DNA from: Pandoraea communis
Lineage (GTDB): Bacteria; Pseudomonadota; Gammaproteobacteria; Burkholderiales; Burkholderiaceae
Assembly: GCF_902459745.1 (NCBI RefSeq)
Contig: NZ_CABPSJ010000009.1
Coordinates: 1 to 64,000 of the forward strand
Direction: 5' to 3'
Length of the DNA: 64,000 nt
Shown here: positions 28,449 through 36,962 of the stretch, piece by piece
How positions within the stretch are numbered: position 1 is the stretch's first letter
Layout: every line of letters starts with the position of its first letter
Made by a program: the position numbers and the translations under genes
Notes under the pieces: model-generated
Databases searched by the model: none
What the model was told of the DNA's origin: nothing
What the model saw: the letters and a program-made list of their open reading frames with translations, nothing else

Positions 28449-30872
28449 ATGACGATCCGTCATCGAATAACGCTATTGGTGATCCTGACGTTTGTGGCGC
28501 TCTCGATCATTGGTGGCTACGCGGTCTATCAGACTCGCGCCAGCGCTCATAAGGTGCGGCAGGTTACGGAAGGCGTAGTGCCGAGCGCGCTGGCTTCCGC
28601 CGATCTCGTCTCGCAAGTCAAGGCGGTGCAGATCGCCACCATGACGCTGGTCTACGCGCCGGACGACACCGTCGTCGAGCAGGCGCTCGATAATCTCAAG
28701 AAACTGCGCGGCGAAATTGACCAGTCGCTTGCCCGTCAGGCGCAAGGCGCCGCGAGCGACGCCCAGAAGGGGTTGGTGACGCAAGCCCGCGAGAGCGTCG
28801 AGAACTACTTCAACGCGATCAGCGACACCGCCAAGCTCAAGCAGGCCGGCAAGACCGAGATGGCGCAGGCGTTTCTCTTCGCGATGGTCGCGCAGTATCG
28901 CGACGAACTCGAAGGCGTAGTCAACACGCTTCGTGTCGAGAAGAACCGTCAGAAAGACTCGGCCATCGCCACGCTCAACGACACGCTCTCGACCACCACT
29001 ACGGCCATCGCGCTGGTGACCGGGTTGGCGATCGTGCTGCTCACGGCCATTGGTGCGCTGCTGTATCGCCAGATCACGCGTCCCCTCTCGCGCATGCAGG
29101 CCATGATGAGCGAGATCGCGAACAGCCAGGACTTCACCCGCCGGGTGCCGGTCGGCCGTATGGATGAAATCGGGCATTCGATCGTGGCGTTCAACGGCAT
29201 GATCGAGAAGATTCAGGAGCGCTCGGCGCAACTTAAGCAGAAGACGGCCGACATTCAGGCGATGTTGCAGAACATGCAGCAGGGCATTCTGACGGTCGTC
29301 GACGGCTCGAAGGTTCATGGCGAATACTCGGCTTACCTCGAAGCGATCTTCGAGACGCAGGACATCGCCGGGCGCCCCGTCATGGAATTGGTCTTCGGCG
29401 AGAGCGATCTGGGTTCGAATGCGCTCTCGCAGGTCGAGGCCGCCATCGACGCCTGTATCGGGCAGGACGCCATCAACTTCGCCTTCAACGAACACCTGCT
29501 GGTGGGCGAGATCGGTAAGCGCATGCCCGACGGCCGGGTGAAGCAACTCGATCTGACGTGGTCGGCGATCACCGACGAGAGCGACACGATCCTGCGTCTG
29601 ATGCTGTGTGTGCGCGATGTGACAGAGCTGCGCGAACTCGCCGCCGAGGCGAACGAGCAGAAGCAGCGGCTGGAGATGATCGGCGAGATTCTGGCGGTGA
29701 GTCAGGAGAAGTTCCATCACTTCATCGAAAGCTCGACCGGCTTCATTCGCGAGAACGAACGCATCATCCGCAAGCATTCGCAAGCCGACAGTGCGGCCAT
29801 CGCGGAGCTGTTCCGCAACATGCACACCATTAAGGGCAACGCGCGCACATATAACCTGCAATATCTGACGAACGTCGTGCACGAGACCGAGCAGCGCTAT
29901 CACGATCTGCGTCAGCCCGACGTCGCTCGTCTGTGGGATCAGGACGGCCTGATGCGCGAACTCGAACGCGTGCGCGAAGCGGTCGACACCTACGCCCAAA
30001 TCAATGAGATGAGTCTCGGCCGCAAGGGCCCGGGCAGAGCCGCCGACGAACAGTCGATGGTGGTCGATCGCGCGCACATCCGGGCCAGCCTGCGCATGCT
30101 CGAAGCGGCCGATCCGAACGATCCGCAGCAACTTGTCGCCATGCGCGACGCCGTGCACCAGACGCTGCGTCTGCTGGGCACCGAAGGCGTGGGCGAAGCG
30201 CTGGGCGGTGTGCTGGATTCGTTGCCATCGCTCGCGGCCGAACTCGGCAAGCCGGCCCCGGCCGTGCGAATCGACGACAACGGCTACCGCCTGCGATCGC
30301 CCGCCGTGCGGATTCTGCGCGACGTGTTCATGCACCTGCTGCGCAATTCGATGGATCACGGGCTGGAGAGTGCGGACGAGCGTCGTATGAAGGGTAAGCC
30401 GCCCGCGGGCACCATCGACATTGAAGTCGGCCTCGACCACAACATGCTGCAAGTCACGCTCGCCGACGACGGTCGCGGGCTGGCGCTGCACCGTATCCGC
30501 AATATCGCCGTTCAGCGCGGCTGGATTACCGCCGAGACCTATGTGACGGACGAGCAGATTGCCCAGTTCATCTTCCGTCCGGGCTTTTCGACGGCAGCGC
30601 AAGTCACCGAAGTGTCGGGGCGCGGGGTGGGCATGGATGCCGTGCAGGACTTCGTGCGCCGCGAACATGGCCGTATCGAACTGCGCTTCACCGACGAGCG
30701 CAAGGGTGCCGAATTCCGTCAGTTCCAGACGGTGGTGTGTCTGCCCGACAACCTGGTGGTCGATGGCTTCGACCTGAACAGTGTGGCGGCCGATGCCGTG
30801 GACCTGCCGGCCATCGAGGCTGGCGAGCGATCGGCCTCGCGCGGTGGTCTGTCGCAAGCCGACAAGGTTTGA
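28449..30872 (+). CDS. Membrane-anchored CheA-like hybrid sensor kinase
   Basis: The 807-residue protein reads in order: helix 1 (7-28), a helical chemoreceptor-type sensor region (30-185), helix 2 (186-208), HAMP (205-262), a PAS-like segment (about 270-395), an Hpt domain with H459 in NMHTIKGNA, a helical linker, then a CheA-type ATPase (N-box around N633-H637, DDGRG at 673-677, GRGVGMD at 724-730). It ends about 45 residues after the ATPase fold, so the CheW-like P5 domain of normal CheA is missing. It thus joins receptor and kinase in one chain. ATG 28449 is preferred over GTG 28425 because GGGGAAA precedes it. It heads a five-gene cluster. Confidence 0.85.
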   Translation: MTIRHRITLLVILTFVALSIIGGYAVYQTRASAHKVRQVTEGVVPSALASADLVSQVKAVQIATMTLVYAPDDTVVEQALDNLKKLRGEIDQSLARQAQGAASDAQKGLVTQARESVENYFNAISDTAKLKQAGKTEMAQAFLFAMVAQYRDELEGVVNTLRVEKNRQKDSAIATLNDTLSTTTTAIALVTGLAIVLLTAIGALLYRQITRPLSRMQAMMSEIANSQDFTRRVPVGRMDEIGHSIVAFNGMIEKIQERSAQLKQKTADIQAMLQNMQQGILTVVDGSKVHGEYSAYLEAIFETQDIAGRPVMELVFGESDLGSNALSQVEAAIDACIGQDAINFAFNEHLLVGEIGKRMPDGRVKQLDLTWSAITDESDTILRLMLCVRDVTELRELAAEANEQKQRLEMIGEILAVSQEKFHHFIESSTGFIRENERIIRKHSQADSAAIAELFRNMHTIKGNARTYNLQYLTNVVHETEQRYHDLRQPDVARLWDQDGLMRELERVREAVDTYAQINEMSLGRKGPGRAADEQSMVVDRAHIRASLRMLEAADPNDPQQLVAMRDAVHQTLRLLGTEGVGEALGGVLDSLPSLAAELGKPAPAVRIDDNGYRLRSPAVRILRDVFMHLLRNSMDHGLESADERRMKGKPPAGTIDIEVGLDHNMLQVTLADDGRGLALHRIRNIAVQRGWITAETYVTDEQIAQFIFRPGFSTAAQVTEVSGRGVGMDAVQDFVRREHGRIELRFTDERKGAEFRQFQTVVCLPDNLVVDGFDLNSVAADAVDLPAIEAGERSASRGGLSQADKV

Positions 30873-30988
30873 GGCGCCGCCACACCGTTGGCATCGTCGG
30901 CACCGCTGGCACAGTAAGCACGATGGGCAAGGCGGCGCGGACCTGACGGGTCTGCCGCCGCCGTGCCGCTTTCGGAGACGAATGGCGT

Positions 30989-31717
30989 ATGGAAGCAGTG
31001 GAATGGCTGTTGGCAGGGGCGCTGGCCGGCGTGATCGGCGCGGGTGCGGTGGCGTTTGTCGCGCATCGCTGGCGCATGGCGCGGGCCACCGCACATTGGC
31101 GTGCGCTGACCAAGACGCACGACGAAGCGTTGGCGCAGGCGCTGGACCGTGAGCGTCTGGCCGTGACAAGCCGCGAGGAAGGCGCCCATGCGCACGACGA
31201 GGCGCTTGCCGCGCTACGGGCCAGTCTGACGCAGGCGGAACTGGATTTGGAGGCTGCACGCAAGTCGGAGGCGGCCGTGCTCGAGGCGAAGGGCCTCTGG
31301 CAGGCCGAGGCGCAACGCATTGCCGCAGAGGCCGCGCGCCTGCGCGGTCTGGCGGCGACGTTCGAGCGCTGGCACGAGCAGATGATCTCGCTCATGACGC
31401 AGAACCAGGACATGCACGCGAAGAACCACGAACTGGCGTCGATTGTCCGGCACGTGCTGATCGTGTCGCTGAACGCGTCCATCGAAGCGGCGCGTGCGGG
31501 CTCGGCAGGGCGCGGCTTTGGCATCGTTGCCGGCGAAGTGCGCTCGCTCGCCACGCGCTCGGAGGAGCTTTCGAAGAGCTACCGCGACAGCCTGCACCGC
31601 AACGACGTGACGACCACCGCGACGTTTCAGGACATTCAGGCGGGCGGCAAGATGATTGCGGCCTCGCTCTCGAGCGTCGAATCGTTGGCCCAGCAGTTGC
31701 ATTCCCGTCTTCACTAA
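30989..31717 (+). CDS. Truncated methyl-accepting chemotaxis-like protein
   Basis: The 242-residue protein has one N-terminal membrane helix (4-26), a charged coiled coil (about 40-125) and the conserved chemoreceptor signalling core at 161-188 (LNASIEAARAG, GRGFGIVAGEVRSLA). It has no ligand-binding domain and only a short cytoplasmic hairpin, against more than 500 residues for a normal receptor. It could sense through its membrane helix or scaffold the neighbouring kinase. GGAG lies about 12 bases before the start. Its partner kinase lacks a CheW domain, so how it would couple is unclear. Confidence 0.75.
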   Translation: MEAVEWLLAGALAGVIGAGAVAFVAHRWRMARATAHWRALTKTHDEALAQALDRERLAVTSREEGAHAHDEALAALRASLTQAELDLEAARKSEAAVLEAKGLWQAEAQRIAAEAARLRGLAATFERWHEQMISLMTQNQDMHAKNHELASIVRHVLIVSLNASIEAARAGSAGRGFGIVAGEVRSLATRSEELSKSYRDSLHRNDVTTTATFQDIQAGGKMIAASLSSVESLAQQLHSRLH

Positions 31718-31733
31718 GCAGGCAGGTTTCGTT

Positions 31734-32303
31734 GTGATCAGCGCCCACGCACGCGACAGTTTCGAACGCATTCTGCACAAGGCGGTCCGCACGCGGCTGG
31801 CCCGCACACCCGACACCGCGTGCGACATCGTGCCGCTCAAGGTACGTCAGACAGATTCGGCCGCCTCGGATGCCGACGTCGATATGGTGACGCGGCACGC
31901 CAACGTGGTCGTGCTCACGATCTCGTCCATCGGGTTTCGCATGCTGCTGGTGCTGCATTTCGACGAGGACGACGTCACCACCCGGTATTTCGCGGGCGAC
32001 GCGCAGGACAAGCCGTTTCGCGAAGTCTTCCTCGAAATCAGCAATCTCTGCTGTGGGGCGATCAATCAGGAACTGCTCGCCTACTTCCCCGATCTGGGCA
32101 TGTCGACGCCGTACGTGCTGAGCGCGCGCTGCGTGCCTCACCTCATGCAGCTCAAACCGAACCATCTGGCGTCGTGGGACATCATGCTCGACGGCTCGGT
32201 GCGTCTGGCTGCCACGCTGTGCGTTTGCGCGCACGCGCCGCTCGACTTCGACGCCGAACTCAGCGTGACGCAGGACAGCAGCGGCGAACTGGAATTGTTT
32301 TGA
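31734..32303 (+). CDS. CheX-like phosphatase domain protein, copy 1
   Basis: This 189-residue protein is only weakly recognisable. A segment EISNLCCG (E101, N104, G108) matches the ExxN signature of CheC/CheX/FliY proteins, which dephosphorylate CheY-P. The GTG start at 31734 has AGG with a 7-base spacer; 16 bases separate it from the previous gene. The C-terminus ends GELELF, almost the same as the next gene's product. The family assignment rests on that motif, its length and its neighbours, so it is tentative. Confidence 0.55.
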   Translation: MISAHARDSFERILHKAVRTRLARTPDTACDIVPLKVRQTDSAASDADVDMVTRHANVVVLTISSIGFRMLLVLHFDEDDVTTRYFAGDAQDKPFREVFLEISNLCCGAINQELLAYFPDLGMSTPYVLSARCVPHLMQLKPNHLASWDIMLDGSVRLAATLCVCAHAPLDFDAELSVTQDSSGELELF

Positions 32304-32332
32304 ATCGGCGCACGCCATAGGAAATTACGACC

Positions 32333-32974
32333 ATGAACCGAAGCACCCCCCGCGAGCCGGCCAGCCAGTTTTTGATCCTCGAAGACAGCGTGGAGCACGA
32401 ATATCCCGAAGCGCTTGTGCGCGGCATGATCGACATCACCGACGGCGTGTTTCGTGGTCTGTTCGGTGAGATCGCCATGCACTGCGAGCCGCCCAGCGTG
32501 GTGCGCGATCGCATCATTTTCGGCGAAGTCTTCAGCCTGATCCCGCTAGAGAGCGCCTGGTGCCGTGGGTTCATGATGATGCAGGCCGAACAGGTGCCGT
32601 TCATGCAATTGCTTGAGCACACGGGCCGTTGCGAAGGCCAGGCGGGCTTTCGCGAACTCAACGGCATGCTCGGCGAGTTGACGAACCTGATCTGGGGGGC
32701 GTTCAAGAACCGCTACATGGGCGACCCCTTGTCGGTGGACCGCGCACAGATACAAGTGCCTCTGCTGATCAATCACAAGCAGAAGTACATCTCGTTCGGC
32801 ACCGATAACCCGCAGTTGTGCTTCGTCTATCGACTCACCGATCCGGTCAGCGCGCAGACCGTGACGTTGCATCAGCATTTCGTATTCAGTCTGAACTGGT
32901 CGCCGGAAGCGTTTCGCGAAGCCGCACAGGTGGCCACCGAACCCGTCGAGACCGGGGCGCTGGAATTGTTCTGA
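32333..32974 (+). CDS. CheX-like phosphatase domain protein, copy 2
   Basis: The 213-residue protein has ELTNLIWG (E115, N118, G122), aligning with EISNLCCG of the preceding product and with the ExxN catalytic signature of CheX. Its C-terminus ends GALELF. Outside these patches the two proteins differ widely, so they are old paralogues rather than a recent duplication. AGGAA lies upstream of the ATG. A role in removing phosphate from the CheY-like protein next door is likely but inferred. Confidence 0.55.
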   Translation: MNRSTPREPASQFLILEDSVEHEYPEALVRGMIDITDGVFRGLFGEIAMHCEPPSVVRDRIIFGEVFSLIPLESAWCRGFMMMQAEQVPFMQLLEHTGRCEGQAGFRELNGMLGELTNLIWGAFKNRYMGDPLSVDRAQIQVPLLINHKQKYISFGTDNPQLCFVYRLTDPVSAQTVTLHQHFVFSLNWSPEAFREAAQVATEPVETGALELF

Positions 32975-33021
32975 GATCCCGGCTCGCACACCTACTCCCT
33001 CTTATACACAAGGACAACACC

Positions 33022-33387
33022 ATGTCGAAGATTCTCGTGGTCGATGACTCGAGCACCGTGCGCGACGAAGTCGCGGGTTTCCTGCGCAAGAACGGCCTGG
33101 ACGTGGACACGGCTATCGACGGCCGCGACGGCCTCGCCAAGATCAAGGCCAGCCCGGGCGTGAAGCTGGTCATCAGCGACGTGAACATGCCGAACATGGA
33201 CGGTCTGACGATGGTCGAGAAGATTCGCGGCGAACTTGCGAACAAGACCGTCAACGTGGTGATGCTCACCACGGAAAGCAGCCCGGCGATGAAGGAGCGC
33301 GGCAAGGCCGCCGGGGTGAAGGGCTGGATCGTCAAGCCGTTCAAGGGCGACGCCGTGCTCGAAACGTTCCGCAAGCTCGCCAGTTGA
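33022..33387 (+). CDS. CheY-like single-domain response regulator
   Basis: The 121-residue protein is a bare receiver domain. All key residues are present: D8/D9 (metal), D53 (phosphate acceptor, in ISDVNMPNMDG), T83 or T84 (in MLTTES) and K105 (in VKPF). With no output domain it must act by binding a partner. It should take phosphate from H459 of the kinase upstream. AAGGA precedes the ATG by about 8 bases. A longer frame starting at 32818 overlaps the previous gene and is not used. Confidence 0.92.
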   Translation: MSKILVVDDSSTVRDEVAGFLRKNGLDVDTAIDGRDGLAKIKASPGVKLVISDVNMPNMDGLTMVEKIRGELANKTVNVVMLTTESSPAMKERGKAAGVKGWIVKPFKGDAVLETFRKLAS

Positions 33388-33540
33388 ACGCACGGCCGGC
33401 GTAAGCCGGTCGCGGTGCTCATCGTCGGGAGAAATCGCCGGCCGACCGTCGCCACCGCGTGGCGGCGGCGTTACACTGCTGACTTTCCCGCACCACGCGA
33501 TACGCTGCGCATACCTTTTGTGCTCGATCGCCATCTCACC

Positions 33541-34083
33541 ATGAGCGTCGTACCCCAGAAAAAGAAGTCTGCCGCCGCAGCGGCCGCCCGCGACATCCGC
33601 GCGCCGGAACCCGGCAGCGAAACGCTTGAGGAAACGCCGGGCTCGGCCGATGCGCGTCCGCGCCGCTCCAAACTCCGACTGACGTACGTCATCGCCAGCC
33701 TCGACCGCCTGCTGCGCCGCCACATGTCGGAAGCGCTCGCGCCGCTCGGTCTCACGCTGGCCCAGTTCACCGCGCTGTCGGTACTCGACGCACGCGGCAA
33801 GCTATCCAACGCGCAACTCGCGCAACGTTCGTTCATCACCCCGCAGTCGGCCAACGAGGTCGTGAGCATCATGGCATCTCGCCAGTGGATCACCCGCGAG
33901 CCCGACCCCAATCACGGCCGCATCGTGCTGTTGCAACTCACCGACGAAGGCCGCCGCGTGCTCGCCCGGTGCGAGGTCGTGGCCAAGGAAATCGACGCAC
34001 GCATGCGTGCCGACGTGAGCCGCGAAGACGCCGCAGTGGTGCAACGCCATATCGAAATGTTCGTGCGGAATCTGCGCGACTGA
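33541..34083 (+). CDS. MarR-family regulator, probable hydroxycinnamate repressor
   Basis: The 180-residue protein has a 40-residue polar lead, then a MarR winged helix (about 45-170), with LSNAQLAQRSFITPQSANEVVSIMASRQWITR as recognition helix region and NHGRIVLLQLTDEG as wing. It lies just before the hydroxycinnamate uptake and catabolism genes. MarR proteins that respond to hydroxycinnamoyl-CoA (HcaR, CouR, FerR types) control such genes elsewhere, so this is its likely role. Three matching inverted repeats nearby are candidate targets. No strong ribosome-binding site precedes ATG 33541. Confidence 0.8.
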   Translation: MSVVPQKKKSAAAAAARDIRAPEPGSETLEETPGSADARPRRSKLRLTYVIASLDRLLRRHMSEALAPLGLTLAQFTALSVLDARGKLSNAQLAQRSFITPQSANEVVSIMASRQWITREPDPNHGRIVLLQLTDEGRRVLARCEVVAKEIDARMRADVSREDAAVVQRHIEMFVRNLRD

Positions 34084-34112
34084 CTCCGGGTTTGTCCCGA
34101 GCCGCCGATTGC

Positions 34113-34141
34113 TTGTATTGTCAGGTTGCTTGATATTAAAT
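34113..34141 (+). promoter_or_regulatory. Promoter with MarR operator, site 1
   Basis: TTGTAT (34113-34118) and TTAAAT (34136-34141) are 17 bases apart. The inverted-repeat core TCAGGTTGCTTGA (34121-34133) lies between them, so a bound repressor would block RNA polymerase. The string TGATATTAAATG recurs exactly at site 3. The site would drive the MhpT-like gene through a leader of about 235 bases. Confidence 0.6.
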
Positions 34142-34252
34142 GGAGTCCGTCGGCGCGAAGATACGCGCGACCGAATCCCAGTGACACGGTAAGACGACAA
34201 CGACGAGCCGCACTTGCGGCATCGCCGTGCCTGTTGCACTTGCGTCGTTAAT

Positions 34253-34267
34253 ATCAGGTTTCCTGAT
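34253..34267. promoter_or_regulatory. MarR operator, site 2
   Basis: ATCAGGTTTCCTGAT is a perfect inverted repeat (6-bp arms, 3-base centre), the most symmetric of the three related sites. It lies about 120 bases downstream of site 1 in the leader of the MhpT-like gene. Two bound sites could act as a roadblock or form a loop. Confidence 0.6.
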
Positions 34268-34385
34268 TAAATGATCGGTGTTGACGAACCCCGCGTGCGT
34301 CGTCGCCGGTGTCGACTGACTTCGAATCAGGTGCTGCCCGGAGGGGCGGTGACCGAAGACCATCAAGAAGATCACAGGAGACACC

Positions 34386-35642
34386 ATGGAAGCGAATCGG
34401 GACGGCGACGCACGTGCGTTGCCTTTGGGGGCAGACGGGGCGGCAAGCAACACCAGTCCGGTCGTGCTGACGCTGGCATTGTGCTTTGCCGTGGCGTTGC
34501 TCGAAGGTCTCGACCTCCAGTCGGTCGGGGTTGCCGCGCGCGGCATGGCCAAGGAGTTCGGCCTGAGCGTGGCGCAAATGGGCATCGCGTTCTCGGCCGG
34601 CACATTCGGTCTGCTGCCCGGCGCGATGGTGGGCGGGCGACTGGCCGACAGCATTGGCCGCAAGCGTGTGCTGATGCTCTCGGCGGCGCTGTTCGGCGTG
34701 TTGTCGATTGCGACCGCGTTCGTATCCGACTTCTGGATGCTGGTGATCGTGCGCGTTCTCACGGGCGTCGGGCTGGGTGGGGCGATGCCCAACCTGATTG
34801 CGCTGTCCTCGGAAGCCGTGGCGCCGCGCTCGCGCGGTACGGCCGTGAGCATCATGTATTGCGGCATTCCGCTGGGCGGCGGCATCGCGGCCACCATCGG
34901 CATGCTGGCGGTGAGCGATGCCGACTGGCGGCACATCTTCTACGTTGGCGGTGTCGGCCCGCTGCTGCTGTTGCCGTTGCTGGCCTGGTGCTTGCCCGAG
35001 TCGCGTGCGTTTGCCGCCGCGGCCGCGCAAGGCCAGCGTGCCACGCCGGCACCGATGATGTCGGTGCTGTTCTCCGAAGGACGCGGCGTGTCGACCATCC
35101 AGCTCTGGCTGTCCTACTTCTGCACGCTCATCGTGCTGTACTTCCTGCTCAACTGGCTGCCCTCGCTCATGGGATCGCGCGGTCTGGCGCGCGGCGAAAT
35201 CGGCTGGGTGCAGATTCTCTTCAATGCAGGTAGTGCCGTTGGTGTGCTCGTGCTCGGCTATCTGATGGATCGGGCGCGCATGTCGCTCGTGATCGGCGGC
35301 ATGTATCTGGGGATGATCGCATCGCTGATCGGTCTGGCCGCCGCACAAGGCTTCAGCGTGCTCGCCACGGCAGCGTTCTTCGCGGGCATGTTCATCATCG
35401 GCGGCCAGTCTGTGCTCTACGCGCTTGCCGCCGCTTACTACCCGACCGCGATGCGCGGCACGGGGGTGGGCGCGGCCGTGGCCATCGGGCGCATCGGCTC
35501 GGTGGTCGGGCCGCTCGCCGCAGGCATGTTGCTCGCGGTGGGCAGCAGCGCAGCCGTGGTGATCGGCGCCAGCATCCCCGTGACGATCGTGGCCGCGCTG
35601 GCCGCACTCACACTCATCCGTCGTCCCCGCGCAGCTGACTGA
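34386..35642 (+). CDS. AAHS-family aromatic acid importer, MhpT-like
   Basis: The 418-residue MFS protein has 12 helices and resembles E. coli MhpT, the 3-(3-hydroxyphenyl)propionate importer, along most of its length. Examples are LEGLDLQSVGVAA in helix 1, GGRLADSIGRKRVLM in loop 2-3, GVGLGGAMPNLIALSSEA in helix 4 and GGQSVLYALAAAYYP late in the protein. In this context it probably imports hydroxycinnamates such as p-coumarate or ferulate. The start has AGGAGA. It is separated from the porin gene by a terminator. Confidence 0.85.
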   Translation: MEANRDGDARALPLGADGAASNTSPVVLTLALCFAVALLEGLDLQSVGVAARGMAKEFGLSVAQMGIAFSAGTFGLLPGAMVGGRLADSIGRKRVLMLSAALFGVLSIATAFVSDFWMLVIVRVLTGVGLGGAMPNLIALSSEAVAPRSRGTAVSIMYCGIPLGGGIAATIGMLAVSDADWRHIFYVGGVGPLLLLPLLAWCLPESRAFAAAAAQGQRATPAPMMSVLFSEGRGVSTIQLWLSYFCTLIVLYFLLNWLPSLMGSRGLARGEIGWVQILFNAGSAVGVLVLGYLMDRARMSLVIGGMYLGMIASLIGLAAAQGFSVLATAAFFAGMFIIGGQSVLYALAAAYYPTAMRGTGVGAAVAIGRIGSVVGPLAAGMLLAVGSSAAVVIGASIPVTIVAALAALTLIRRPRAAD

Positions 35643-35670
35643 CCAGCATCAACCGGTTGGCCTCGCTTGC

Positions 35671-35709
35671 ACGCGACGGACGGCATTCGGCTGCCCCGTC
35701 GCGTTTTTT
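35671..35709 (+). terminator. Rho-independent terminator after the MhpT-like gene
   Basis: A perfect 9-bp stem (35671-35679 with 35696-35704) has a 16-base loop and ends in six Ts (35704-35709). The porin gene downstream therefore should have its own promoter in the remaining 70 bases. Confidence 0.82.
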
Positions 35710-35782
35710 CGTGCGCGCGTCGCACGCGCACTCGCCGCCGCAAGACTGCATACATAACGACATCGATAATCAGGAGACAGGT

Positions 35783-36925
35783 ATGGCATTTCCCTCACGC
35801 ACTCGTGCGCTCGCAACCCTGGGCGCGGCCGCTGTGCTGGCTGCCCCCGGCATCGCCGGCGCGCAATCGAATATCACGCTGTACGGTATCGTCGACACCG
35901 GGATCGAGTACGTTTCTCATGCGAGCTCGAATGGCGCCGTCTGGCGTATGCCGGGGGTGACGGGAGAGCTGCCGTCGCGCTGGGGGCTGCGCGGCTCGGA
36001 AGATCTCGGTGGCGGCCTTGCCGCGATCTTTCAGCTGGAAAGCGGCTTCAACATTCGCGGCGGCGATCTTGGGCAGGGAGGCCGAATGTTCGGCCGTCAG
36101 GCCTTCGTGGGCGTGAAGGGGCCGTACGGCACGCTGGCGCTGGGCCGGCAATACTCCATGACGTATTACGCGCTGCTGGGCTCCGACGTGCTCGGCCCGG
36201 ACATCTACGGCATGGGCTCGTTCGATGCCTACATCCCGAACGCGCGTACCGATAACTCCGTCACGTATCAGGTCGGCTGGCAGGGGCTGAGCTTCGGCGT
36301 GGGCTATTCGTTCGGCCGCGATTCCGGCGGCACGGGCAACTCGCCGGGGCAGGGCACCTGCGCGGGCCAGGTGCCGGGGCAGGCGGTGCAGTGCCGCGAC
36401 TGGTCGGTGATGCTCAAGTACGACGCGAGTAATTTCGGCGTGGCGGCGTCGTATGAAGAACAGCGTGGCGGCACGAATGCTTCGGCCAACTTCTTCGACG
36501 GACAGGCGCCGTCGGCCTTCAACAGCAGCAGCGACAAAGACGCGCGCGCAACCTTCGGTGCGTACTACAAGTACGGCGCATTCAAACTCGGGGGCGGATG
36601 GCTGGGCCGTCGTGTCTCGACGGCTGCCGTGAACACGCACTCGAATCTGTTCTATCTCGGTGCGGCGTACAACCTCACGCCAGCGTGGCTGGTAGACGGC
36701 GAGGTGTATCGCATCATCAACAACGATCACGACACGCGCGGCACCATGACCACACTGCGCGCTACCTATTCACTGTCGGTGCGCACCGCTGTCTACGCGC
36801 AAGCCGCTTATCTTTTCAATAGCGCACGCGCCGCGTACTCGGTCAGCGGCGGCGGTGGCGGCACCACGCCGCCCGCAGGCCAGGGCCAGACCGGCGTGAT
36901 GCTCGGCATGCGTCATACGTTCTGA
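35783..36925 (+). CDS. Gram-negative general porin (OmpC-like)
   Basis: The 380-residue outer-membrane protein has a signal peptide ending AGA-Q (about residue 25), the typical betaproteobacterial porin start QSNITLYGIVDTGIEY, repeated beta-strand patterns (GSEDLGGGLAAIFQLESGF, GRQAFVGVKGPYGTLALGRQ) and a C-terminal MRHTF with the final Phe used by the BAM machinery. A 16-strand trimeric porin is expected. Its position suggests uptake of aromatic acids across the outer membrane. CAGGAGACA precedes the ATG. Confidence 0.92.
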   Translation: MAFPSRTRALATLGAAAVLAAPGIAGAQSNITLYGIVDTGIEYVSHASSNGAVWRMPGVTGELPSRWGLRGSEDLGGGLAAIFQLESGFNIRGGDLGQGGRMFGRQAFVGVKGPYGTLALGRQYSMTYYALLGSDVLGPDIYGMGSFDAYIPNARTDNSVTYQVGWQGLSFGVGYSFGRDSGGTGNSPGQGTCAGQVPGQAVQCRDWSVMLKYDASNFGVAASYEEQRGGTNASANFFDGQAPSAFNSSSDKDARATFGAYYKYGAFKLGGGWLGRRVSTAAVNTHSNLFYLGAAYNLTPAWLVDGEVYRIINNDHDTRGTMTTLRATYSLSVRTAVYAQAAYLFNSARAAYSVSGGGGGTTPPAGQGQTGVMLGMRHTF

Positions 36926-36962
36926 CATCTCCGGCTAAGGGTTTTCACCGGGAACGCAATCC

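Larger units (their letters stand above)
34084..34385. other. 302-base leader between marR and the MhpT-like gene
   Basis: This gap contains operator sites 1 and 2 described separately and the ribosome-binding site AGGAGA just before 34386. I see no gene in it. Confidence 0.6.

Noticed and set aside
28473-31259. A 928-codon minus-strand open frame opposite the kinase and receptor-stub genes
   Set aside because: It mirrors the strong GC third-position bias of the plus-strand gene, has no ribosome-binding site, and its product is an Arg/His/Leu-rich string without domains. Similar long antisense frames oppose ahpF, fliF, clcA, the binding protein and the OPT gene, and were treated the same way.
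34253-34272. Minus-strand promoter overlapping operator site 2
   Set aside because: The minus strand shows a TGATATTAA-like box, but no -35 at a usable distance and no gene reading leftward from it.
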